This document shows, in pieces, positions 15,481-22,906 of a DNA stretch of 64,000 nt. Source of the DNA: Micromonospora echinofusca. Its GTDB lineage: Bacteria > Actinomycetota > Actinomycetes > Mycobacteriales > Micromonosporaceae. The stretch spans positions 186,001 through 250,000 of the forward strand of contig NZ_LT607733.1 of NCBI RefSeq assembly GCF_900091445.1. The letters run 5' to 3'. The notes beneath the pieces are model-generated. The model had not been told where the DNA came from. It was given only the letters and a program-made list of their open reading frames with translations, and did not search any database. The position numbers and the translations under genes are program-made. Numbering within the stretch: the stretch's first letter is position 1; each line of letters begins with the position of its first letter.

Positions 15481-16743
15481 ATGGAACTTCTACGGTGGCC
15501 GCTGCGCGTCGCGACCGCGACGCTGCTGTGCGGACCGCTGCTGGCGCTGTACTGGATGGATCCCTGGGAGCTGGCCTGTCTCGCCGTCACCGGGGTCCTG
15601 CACGTCGAGGTGGGACTGCGGCTGTGGCGGGAACGCCCCGACAACCGTATCGGGCTGCTGCTGGTGGCCTGTGGCCTGGTGTGGCTGCTGGACGCCTGGG
15701 GTCGCGTCGCCCTGCCGTCGCTGTTCGCCGCCGGCATGATGCTGAGCATCGTGCACGACCCGATGCACCTGCACGCCGGTCTCGTCGTGTCGTCGGGCCG
15801 GCTGCGTGGGCGCTGGGAGCGGCTCGTCGCCGCGGCGGGTTACGCGTACTGGCCGGTGATCGTCGCCGGGGCCATGGTGGCCGGGACGCTGAGCACCGGT
15901 CTCCTGCTGGACCTGCGGGCGTTGTCCTATCCGCTGGTCGGCGTGTTCCTCGCCGGGTTGTTCATCGTGCGGTACCGCCGGGCCGACCGCGCCGAACGGC
16001 ACGTGTACGCCCCGTTCTGGGCCGCGTTGGCCGTCAACGGCCTGTGTACGGCGATGCTGAGCACCGTCACCTACGGCTCCGGGCACTGGCCGACCGCGCT
16101 CTACGCCCTCGGTGCGGCGCTGATCCCGGTCGGGGCCGCGCTCAGCATGCACCGCGTCGAGCGCCGCCACCTGCGCCGGGCCCGCGATCGGGAGCGCCGC
16201 AGGGTGGAGCGTGACGTGCACGACGGAGTGCAACAGCGGCTGCTCGCCGCCGCCATGATGCTGCGGCAGGACGATCCCGCGCTGGTCGCGCGCGGCGCGT
16301 CGGAGGTCGAGCAGGCGATCGCCGATCTGCGCGACCTCGTCCGGGGTATGAACCCGGCGGCCCTGGTGTGCCACGGCCTGTCCGGGGCAGTGGCCGCCAT
16401 CGCCGAGCGGGCCGCGGTCCCGGTCCTGGTCGACGATCGGGTCAGCCACCTCACGCTGCCCGAACCGGTCGCGGTCGCCGCCTACTTCGTCACCATGGAG
16501 GCGGTCACGAACAGTCAGAAGCACGCCCGGGCGGGCCGGGTGTCCGTCACGCTCGCCGCCAGCGGGGGCCGGGTCGAGGTCACCGTCCACGACGACGGGA
16601 TCGGCGGCGCGCTCGCGGTGCCGGGTGGAGGGCTGCACGGCCTGCGGGAGCGTGTCGAGTCGTGCGGCGGGACCCTGCGGGTGTCGAGCACCCGGGGGCG
16701 TGGCACGGCGGTACGCGCCGTCATGCCCCTCGCGGCGTCATGA
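15481..16743 (+). CDS. Sensor histidine kinase, NarL/DesK-type
   Basis: A 420-residue membrane kinase. About six hydrophobic segments fill residues 10-215. The dimerisation/phosphoacceptor helix of HisKA_3 type follows (RRRVERDVHDGVQQRL, His in RDVHDG). The ATP-binding domain has MEAVTNSQKHA (N box) and VTVHDDGIGG (G1 box). It overlaps the response regulator start by 4 bp. No clear ribosome site is visible before the ATG. The signal is unknown; the first chromosomal genes right of the element. Confidence 0.9.
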   Translation: MELLRWPLRVATATLLCGPLLALYWMDPWELACLAVTGVLHVEVGLRLWRERPDNRIGLLLVACGLVWLLDAWGRVALPSLFAAGMMLSIVHDPMHLHAGLVVSSGRLRGRWERLVAAAGYAYWPVIVAGAMVAGTLSTGLLLDLRALSYPLVGVFLAGLFIVRYRRADRAERHVYAPFWAALAVNGLCTAMLSTVTYGSGHWPTALYALGAALIPVGAALSMHRVERRHLRRARDRERRRVERDVHDGVQQRLLAAAMMLRQDDPALVARGASEVEQAIADLRDLVRGMNPAALVCHGLSGAVAAIAERAAVPVLVDDRVSHLTLPEPVAVAAYFVTMEAVTNSQKHARAGRVSVTLAASGGRVEVTVHDDGIGGALAVPGGGLHGLRERVESCGGTLRVSSTRGRGTAVRAVMPLAAS

Positions 16744-17423
16744 CCCGGGCCTTGACGGTCGCCGCTCGGGACGGTGGTGTGCGGGCGGTTCTGGCCGACG
16801 ACTCCGTACTGCTGCGCAGCGGCCTCGTACTGTTGCTTGAGCGGCACGGCATCACCGTCGTGGCTGAGGTCGGCGACGGCGAGCAGCTGCTGGCCGCTGT
16901 CGCCCAGCACGAGCCGGACATCGCGATCGTCGACATCCGCATGCCGCCCAGTTTCACCGTGGAGGGCGTCCGCGCCGCGCTGGCCGTACGCCGTCGTCAC
17001 CCGGGTGTCGCCGTGCTGTTGCTGTCCCAGCACCTGGAGCACCGGGAGGCTCTGGCCCTGCTCCAGAAGCCCGGCGGCGGGGTCGGCTATCTGCTCAAGG
17101 ACAGGATCACCGATGTCGCCGGGTTCCTCCGGGACGTGCGCGACGTCGCGGCGGCAGGCACGGCGATCGACCCGATCGTGGTCGAGCGGCTGTTGCGCCG
17201 TCCTCGCGCGTCGGGTGGCGTCGGCATGCTGTCGCCGCGTGAGCGGGAGATCCTGGCCCGGATGGCGGCAGGTCGGGCCAACCGGGGCATCTCCGCTGAC
17301 CTGCACCTCTCCGAGCGCACCGTGGAGACCCACGTACGCAGCATCTTCGCCAAACTCGGGTTGGCCGACGAGCCGGACACCCACCGGCGGGTGCTCGCGG
17401 TGCTGACCTTCTTGGCGGACTGA
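16740..17423 (+). CDS. LuxR/NarL-family response regulator
   Basis: A 227-residue regulator starting at ATG 16740 inside the kinase stop (ATGA). The receiver domain shows acidic pocket DD (VLADDSVLL), phospho-Asp in IAIVDIRMPP and Lys in GYLLKDRI. The C-terminal LuxR-type HTH is LSPREREILARMAAGRANR ... LSERTVETHV. Cognate partner of the kinase at 15481. The following gap holds an IS5-type element, so any downstream target gene may have been separated. Confidence 0.93.
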   Translation: MTRALTVAARDGGVRAVLADDSVLLRSGLVLLLERHGITVVAEVGDGEQLLAAVAQHEPDIAIVDIRMPPSFTVEGVRAALAVRRRHPGVAVLLLSQHLEHREALALLQKPGGGVGYLLKDRITDVAGFLRDVRDVAAAGTAIDPIVVERLLRRPRASGGVGMLSPREREILARMAAGRANRGISADLHLSERTVETHVRSIFAKLGLADEPDTHRRVLAVLTFLAD

Positions 17424-17487
17424 CCGGACTGACCCCTGGCCGACATCAATTACGTGCTCGCACTGAGGCGCCGGGACGTTCGGATTC

Positions 17488-18381
17488 CTAAGGGACGTCT
17501 CGTAACTGGGTGGAGGCGTTGCCCGGCACCGGCCCGGCGTTCAGCCGGCCAGGATGATGTTGTGGAGGTTAGCGATGCCGGACGCGGCGTCGGTCAATGT
17601 GTGGGCGGCGCGGCGGTAGTCGCGCAGGATCTTGAAGCACTTCATCCTGGCCAGGGCGTGTTCGACCCCTGCTCGGACGGTGCGGTGTTCGACGTTGAGG
17701 GCTTCCTTCCAGTCCGGCAGGTCGCTGCCGTCGGTGGGCTTGCGGTACGGGATGATCACCTCGGGGTTGCCGCGGTAGCCGCCGTCGGCCATCACCGGCC
17801 GCCCGTCGAGCTTCTCGGCGATGCCTGAGGTGCGGTAGACGATGGTGTCGTTGCGGTTGCCGGGCTGCGGGTCGCCGACGGCGATGACCAGGCGGGTGCT
17901 GGCGTCGATGGCGACCTGCAGGTTGGTGGAGTAGCGGTAGTTCTTGCTCCGGGCGGCCAGGCGGTGATCGCGGGTGGGGACCAGCGTCCCGTCGACGATC
18001 GCGATCTGCTCGACCGGCCGCTTACGCACCGGCGCCAGGGCCAGCAGCGGCGCGAGGGTGTCGATGACCCGGTGCGCGGCGGAGTGCGACACCCCGAACA
18101 GCGGGCCGATCTGCCGCATCGTCAGGTTCGTACGCCAGTACGCGGCGACCAGCAACACCCGATCCGGCAGGTCGAGGGCCCACTGCCGGCCCGGCCGGCC
18201 GTCGGCGATGCCGTCACCGCCGCGCTCGGCGACCAGCCGGACCAGCGAACGGAACTGGGCGGGCTGCAGCCCGGTGAACGGGAAGATCCACTCCGGGCGG
18301 GCTGCCGAGATCACCTGCACCCAGGCATCTTGACCGACCATCCTCAACGGACAGACACCGGGGTTACGAGACATCCCTTAG
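17488..18381 (-). mobile_element. IS5-type insertion sequence, 894 bp
   Basis: Terminal inverted repeats CTAAGGGACGTCTCGTAAC (17488-17506) and, on the other strand, CTAAGGGATGTCTCGTAAC (18363-18381) match at 18 of 19 bases. One transposase gene fills the element. I could not define a target duplication with certainty: the flanks do not repeat if the 19-bp repeats are taken as the ends. Confidence 0.88.
17541..18374 (-). CDS. IS5 family transposase (DDE superfamily)
   Basis: Up to 277 residues. The N-terminal half has a helix-turn-helix (LTMRQIGPLFGVSHSAAHRVID). The DDE_Tnp_4-type catalytic core shows Asp in QIAIVDGTLVPT, Asp in VMADGGYRG and Glu in RAGVEHALARMK. The ATG at 18374 lies inside the terminal repeat, so the ATG at 18341 (giving MVGQDAWVQV) is a realistic alternative. 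Gene appears intact. Confidence 0.9.
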   Translation of the reverse strand: MSRNPGVCPLRMVGQDAWVQVISAARPEWIFPFTGLQPAQFRSLVRLVAERGGDGIADGRPGRQWALDLPDRVLLVAAYWRTNLTMRQIGPLFGVSHSAAHRVIDTLAPLLALAPVRKRPVEQIAIVDGTLVPTRDHRLAARSKNYRYSTNLQVAIDASTRLVIAVGDPQPGNRNDTIVYRTSGIAEKLDGRPVMADGGYRGNPEVIIPYRKPTDGSDLPDWKEALNVEHRTVRAGVEHALARMKCFKILRDYRRAAHTLTDAASGIANLHNIILAG

Positions 18382-18421
18382 TGTTGATCTCCGTAACGGC
18401 AACCATTTGGAGGGGGACGAC

Positions 18422-18889
18422 ATGAGGTTCCAGACGGTATCGGCCCGGCTGGCGGTGGCGGCGGCGGTGGCAGGCAGCGCGCTGGTCGGTGTGACGCCGG
18501 CACAGGCGGCGGCCACCAGCACCGTCGTCTGCGAGGAGACCAAGCAGGTCGAGGAGGCGTCGTACGACGTCAACTCCGGCTGCTGGTTGCAGTACGGCGA
18601 CCGGGTCCAGATCAGCGCCTACGGGTCGATCTGGTCCGGGGTGTGGCTCACGGGGCAGAACGGGCCGCAGGGTTGGACGAACATGGCCGGCGACTCGAAG
18701 TTCCCGATGACGAACGCCCGCGCCTTCTCGCTGCTGGCCAAGACCAACGGCAACTACCGTTACGCCGGGACCGGCACGACGTTCACCTACTACGGCACCG
18801 GCAGCACGCTGTACCTGCGGATCAACGACGACGCGCCGGGCAACGGCAGCGGCGCCTTCACCGCCGACGTCACGGTGACCCGCGGCTGA
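18422..18889 (+). CDS. Secreted LecA (PA-IL)-like protein
   Basis: ATG at 18422 with GGAGGGGG upstream; an earlier ATG at 18407 overlaps that site. Residues 1-31 are a signal peptide ending AQA-A. The mature 124-residue domain shows the layout of the LecA galactose lectin: GDRVQISAYGSIWSG, GPQGW, then RINDDAPGNGSGAFTADVTV, where LecA has its calcium/sugar loop (NDDVPG...NSGSF). Two cysteines could form a disulfide. Carbohydrate binding is inferred from this resemblance. The IS5-type element ends only 40 bp upstream, so its promoter may be altered or supplied by the element. Confidence 0.7.
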   Translation: MRFQTVSARLAVAAAVAGSALVGVTPAQAAATSTVVCEETKQVEEASYDVNSGCWLQYGDRVQISAYGSIWSGVWLTGQNGPQGWTNMAGDSKFPMTNARAFSLLAKTNGNYRYAGTGTTFTYYGTGSTLYLRINDDAPGNGSGAFTADVTVTRG

Positions 18890-18921
18890 GCTGAGGCCAC
18901 GGCGACCCGCTGCTGACAGGT

Positions 18922-18965
18922 GCGGGGGTGACTCGGCAGACGACCGTTTCCCGAGCCACCCCCGC
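18922..18965 (+). terminator. Hairpin terminator after the lectin-like gene
   Basis: GCGGGGGTGACTCGG pairs with CCGAGCCACCCCCGC (15 bp, one mismatch) around a 14-base loop. It lies 33 bases after the stop codon and may serve both this gene and the convergent peptidase gene. No T tract. Confidence 0.7.
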
Positions 18966-19046
18966 CGCCTGCCCCAGCGCGGAGCCGCCTGCCCACCCCC
19001 GCCGCCTGCCCTGGAGCGGAGGGGCCCTGGAGCGGAGCCGCCTGCC
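18964..19046. repeat. Imperfect repeats of GCCGCCTGCCC
   Basis: GCCGCCTGCCC recurs about four times with GAGCGGAG-like spacers up to the stop codon of the peptidase gene. It looks like a low-complexity expansion between convergent genes. Confidence 0.5.
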
Positions 19047-21422
19047 CTAGAGCGGATAGGTGCGGGCCACGGCCAGCATCTCCGAGCTGTGCGAGCCCAC
19101 GATCCCCACGTCTGGCGGGCGCGGCCGGAAGCCGGGCAGGGCGTCCAGGCCGTCGCTGGCGTCCATCGCGCGCAGCGCCACCTGCCCCGCCTTCGGCGTG
19201 ACGGTCAGCGTCACCTCGATGCCCTCCGGCGGTGGGGCGTGGAAGACCAGGCCGAAGCCCCAGCGCCCCTCCCGGGCCTCCACCGGCACCGCGCGGCCGG
19301 CCACCTCCGCCCGCAGCACCGTCGCCGTGGCCGCGTCCACGTGCAGGGCGGTGAGGCGGACCTGGCGCTGGGGGACCAGCCGCAGGCGAAGGGTGCGCTC
19401 GGCGCCGGCCGTGGTGTCGGCGAGCACCTCCAGCTTCGGGGCGGGCAGGTTCGCCGCCTGCGCCGGGCCGGCGCGCAGTTCCGCGTCGCCCAGGCCGGGG
19501 AAGTCGGCGACCTCGGTCACCCCGTCGACGTAGCCGGCGGTCCAGGGCTGGGGATCCTCCTCGTGGCTGAGCCAGCGGGCCTGCCCGGTGCCGGCGTCGA
19601 GGGCGTACATCAGGTGGGTGGGCGCGGGGTGGGCGGCGTCGAAGCGGTCGACGGCGAGCCCGACCCCGGCGAACACCGCCGTGGCCAGCGCGGCGGCCCC
19701 GGCCGGCAGCGCGCCCAGCCGGCGCGCGCGCAGGGCGGCCATCGCCCGCTGCCCGCCGGCCTGCGGGTGCAGCAGGTCGACCACCGGCAGCGCGGCCAGG
19801 CCGAGCAGCATCGCCACCAGCGCCGCCACCCCGCCCATCGCCATGCCGAGCGCCGGGAAGAGCAGGACGACGGTGGGCAGCAGGACCACCACGGCCACCG
19901 CCGCGGCCAGGGTCGCCGCGACCACCGGCCACGGGCCGTCGATCCGCACGCTCAGCGCGACCAGCCCGGCCAGCGCGCCGGCCAGGGCCGGCAGGGTGAC
20001 GAGGTACGCCCCGCCGGGCACCAGCACGGCGAGCAGCACCCCGAGCACGGCCAGCCAGCCCAGCCCGCCGATGGCGAGCGCGGCCGGGCCGACCCGGCGG
20101 CGGGTGAGCGCGTACCAGGTGAACAGGACGGCGGCGGCGAGCGCCACCACGGCCAGCCGGTACCAGGTGGGCCGGTACGGGTCGAGCAGCTCGGCGTAGC
20201 CGGGTCGTAGCGCGGTGACCGCCGCCCAGAGCAGCTGCGCGCCGAGCGGGGCGAGTACGAGCGGCAGCAGCGCCAGCCCGAACCCGGCGGCGAGCCGGCC
20301 CCCGGTGGCGCGACCCCGCCGCAGGGCGAGCCAGCCGAGGGCCGCCACGGCGGCGAGCGCCAGCAGCGCCAGGGGCAGCACCAACCAGCCGGGGTAGCGG
20401 ACCAGTCCGCCCGGGACGGGGAAGTAGGTGGCGTCGTGCCCGGCGTCCAGCGCGGTCAGGTCGACCCGGCCGAACTCGCGGGCGAGGCCGAGGGCGTTGT
20501 CGCCGTGGTGCTGGAGGCTGGCCCGGTCCATGGCGGCGGGGGTGTCCAGCGGGGTGTGGTAGATCGCCCCGCCGTCGATGTACGCCGAGTTCAGCCCGAC
20601 GAAGTCGTTGTCGAGGAACGCGGTGAAGTCGGTGTCGTTGGGCAGCGCGCGGTAGATCTCCACGGCGAACGAGGTGCCCACGGGGTGCGGCGCGGCCCGG
20701 CCGAAGGCGTCCACCAGGGCGGCGTTGTCCCGCGACGTCTCGAACATGATCACGGGGCCGGTGGAGCCGCGCGCCTCCAGGTTGAGCACCACGCCGCCGT
20801 CGGCGGCCAGCGGGTGGCTGGACGCGAACGCCGCCGCCCCGCAGAGGCACGCCTCCTCGGCGTCGGTGAGCACGAAGACGATGTCGTTGCGCGGCCGGGG
20901 GCCGGCGGCCAGCGCGCGGGCCACCTCCAGGATGGTCGAGGTGCCGGCGGCGTCGTCGTTGCCGCCCGGGCCGGACTGCACCGAGTCGTAGTGCGAGACG
21001 AGGAAGACCTTCCCGGTGGGGTCGGTGCCGGGCAGCCGGGCCACCACGTTGCGTACCCGGGCCAGCGTGGCCCCGCCGGCCGCCCCGCTGAGCTGGCCGG
21101 CCTCGGGCGCGACGGTGTCCTGCACCTCGGTCTCCAGGCCGAGGCCGCGCAGCACCCCCTCGACGTGCGCGCGGACCTGGTCGTTCGCCGGGCTGCCCGC
21201 CACGTGCGTGCGGGCGGCGACGACCTCGACGTGCTCGTACGCCCGGGTGGCGCTGAACTCGCCCGGCGGCGCGTCGGCCGGGCGCGGCGCGGGGGTGCGC
21301 AGGTCGAGCAGGGTGCCGGCGCCCACGGCGGCGAGCGCGGCGAGCGCCGCCACGGCGGCGGCCAGCCGACGACGGGGCCGGGCCAGCGCGCGGTCGGCGG
21401 GGCGGATGGGGGGTGCGCCCAC
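19047..21422 (-). CDS. Membrane-bound M28 family metallopeptidase
   Basis: A 791-residue protein. An N-terminal anchor (about 20-42) is followed by the M28 zinc peptidase domain (about 55-330). The metal/catalytic residues are visible in FLVSHYDSVQ, GGNDDAAG, TDAEEACL and the His in AIYHTPLD. Residues about 345-600 hold nine or so transmembrane helices, and a C-terminal extracytoplasmic beta domain closes the protein. The layout is that of Fxna/ERMP1-like aminopeptidases. Expressed alone on the minus strand. Substrate unknown. Confidence 0.88.
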   Translation of the reverse strand: MGAPPIRPADRALARPRRRLAAAVAALAALAAVGAGTLLDLRTPAPRPADAPPGEFSATRAYEHVEVVAARTHVAGSPANDQVRAHVEGVLRGLGLETEVQDTVAPEAGQLSGAAGGATLARVRNVVARLPGTDPTGKVFLVSHYDSVQSGPGGNDDAAGTSTILEVARALAAGPRPRNDIVFVLTDAEEACLCGAAAFASSHPLAADGGVVLNLEARGSTGPVIMFETSRDNAALVDAFGRAAPHPVGTSFAVEIYRALPNDTDFTAFLDNDFVGLNSAYIDGGAIYHTPLDTPAAMDRASLQHHGDNALGLAREFGRVDLTALDAGHDATYFPVPGGLVRYPGWLVLPLALLALAAVAALGWLALRRGRATGGRLAAGFGLALLPLVLAPLGAQLLWAAVTALRPGYAELLDPYRPTWYRLAVVALAAAVLFTWYALTRRRVGPAALAIGGLGWLAVLGVLLAVLVPGGAYLVTLPALAGALAGLVALSVRIDGPWPVVAATLAAAVAVVVLLPTVVLLFPALGMAMGGVAALVAMLLGLAALPVVDLLHPQAGGQRAMAALRARRLGALPAGAAALATAVFAGVGLAVDRFDAAHPAPTHLMYALDAGTGQARWLSHEEDPQPWTAGYVDGVTEVADFPGLGDAELRAGPAQAANLPAPKLEVLADTTAGAERTLRLRLVPQRQVRLTALHVDAATATVLRAEVAGRAVPVEAREGRWGFGLVFHAPPPEGIEVTLTVTPKAGQVALRAMDASDGLDALPGFRPRPPDVGIVGSHSSEMLAVARTYPL

Positions 21423-21727
21423 GGGGTCTCCTCGGGAGGGGTCTCAGGTGGGCACCATCCTGCACCCCGGCGGCCGTCGGCGGGACTCCCGGTGTGGACC
21501 AGAGGCTCGCCCGTCCGTTTCGCCCCCCGCCGCGCAGTGATCCGACCCATCCCCGCGCATGCGGAGCCCGTCGTGTTGTGTGCGAACGTTGTCTAATACA
21601 GGATCAGCAGGGCACTCGGAAGGAGCCCGACATCACCAGCGATCTCCCGCGTCTCGCGGCGGTGACCCGGCCGTACCGGGGGACCGGCCTGGCCGGTTCC
21701 TCCGTCGCGCCGTACCCGCACGGCGGG
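21423..21727. other. Divergent gap with leader of the PP2C gene
   Basis: Holds the upstream region of the peptidase gene (minus) and of the phosphatase gene (plus). An AT-rich patch GTCTAATACA (21591-21600) is unusual for this sequence and may be a -10 region. A strong ribosome site GGAAGGAG lies at 21618-21625, but it is followed after 6 bases by ATC, not by a standard start codon. Confidence 0.45.
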
Positions 21728-22906
21728 ATGGGACGGCATCCCAACCTGCCTCCCGGCGAGCGGCTGCGGGTGCTGCTGGTCGAGGACGACGAGGGCGACG
21801 CCTTCCTGGTCGGTGAGCTGCTCGCCGAGACCAATTCGATGATCGACCTGCTCGTGGCGACCAGCCTCAGCGAGGCCCGGCAGCGCGTGATGGGCGTCGA
21901 CTGCGTCCTGCTCGACCTGGGCCTGCCCGACGCGCAGGGCCTCGACGGGCTGCGTCAGGTGCTGGAGATGGCCAGCGGCGCCGCGGTCTGCGTGCTGACC
22001 GGCCGCTCCGACGAGCACCTCGGCATCGTCGCGGTCGCCGAGGGTGCCCAGGACTACCTGGTCAAGGGCCAGGTCGACGGGGTGCTGCTGACCCGGGCGC
22101 TGCGGTACGCGGTGGAGCGCAAGCGCGCCGACGAGAACGCCCGGCGGCTGCGCGAGGTCGAGCTGCGCCAGGCCGAGTCCGCCCGCCTCGAACGGGGCCT
22201 GCTGCCCCAGCCGCTGATGACCACCGACGTGGTCGCGGTGCACACCTTCTACCGGCCCGGCCGGCACGCCGCCCTGATCGGCGGCGACTTCTACGACGTG
22301 GTGCAGACCCGGCCCGACCGGCTCGACCTGATCGTCGGCGACGTCTGCGGGCACGGCGTGGACGAGGCGGCCCTGGGCGTCGAGCTGCGGGTCGCCTGGC
22401 GGGCGCTGATCCTCGCGGGCGTGCCCGACGACGAGGTGCTTCCGGCGCTGGAGCAGGTGCTGATGAGCGAGCGCCGGCTCCAGGAGATCTTCGCGACCGT
22501 CGCCACCGTGCGGTTGGACCTCGACGCCAACCGGGCCACCGTCCGACTGGCCGGGCATCCGCCGCCGCTGCTGCTCGCCGGGGGCAAGGTGGTGCCGGTT
22601 CCGGCGCGCGGCGGTCTGCTGCTCGGCGTACGACCCCGCCGGCCCGTGGCCTACGACCTGGAGTTCGACACCGATGACTGGTCCCTGTTGATGTACACCG
22701 ACGGCCTGATCGAGGGCCGGACCGGCGAGGGCGACGAGCGCCTCGACGTGCCCGGCCTCAGCGGCCTGCTCGCCGACCCGGCGACCCTCGCCGTGCCGCT
22801 GGCCGAGCTGCCGGCCTGGCTGGTCGGGCGGGCCGAGCAGCTCAACGGCGGCCCGTTCGCCGACGACGTCGCCATGCTGCTGGTCAGCCGGGGCGGTGGC
22901 CGGTGA
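21728..22906 (+). CDS. Response regulator with SpoIIE/PP2C phosphatase output
   Basis: From ATG 21728 this is 392 residues; the frame is open further upstream. The receiver domain (about 12-130) has acidic VEDDEGD, phospho-Asp in VLLDLGLPD and Lys in YLVKGQV. A coiled-coil linker leads to a PP2C-type domain (about 170-390) with metal-binding GGDFYDV, GDVCGHG and FADDVAMLLV. Such proteins dephosphorylate anti-anti-sigma factors in partner-switching pathways. It overlaps the histidine kinase start by 4 bp (GTGA). Start is uncertain: GTG at 21662 and an ATC at 21632 with an excellent ribosome site are alternatives. Confidence 0.85.
   Translation: MGRHPNLPPGERLRVLLVEDDEGDAFLVGELLAETNSMIDLLVATSLSEARQRVMGVDCVLLDLGLPDAQGLDGLRQVLEMASGAAVCVLTGRSDEHLGIVAVAEGAQDYLVKGQVDGVLLTRALRYAVERKRADENARRLREVELRQAESARLERGLLPQPLMTTDVVAVHTFYRPGRHAALIGGDFYDVVQTRPDRLDLIVGDVCGHGVDEAALGVELRVAWRALILAGVPDDEVLPALEQVLMSERRLQEIFATVATVRLDLDANRATVRLAGHPPPLLLAGGKVVPVPARGGLLLGVRPRRPVAYDLEFDTDDWSLLMYTDGLIEGRTGEGDERLDVPGLSGLLADPATLAVPLAELPAWLVGRAEQLNGGPFADDVAMLLVSRGGGR

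Noticed and set aside
17480..18390. TNA or CTAG target duplication for the IS5-type element
   Set aside because: Flanking bases read CTAA and TTAG, which are complementary parts of the inverted repeats and not a direct repeat.
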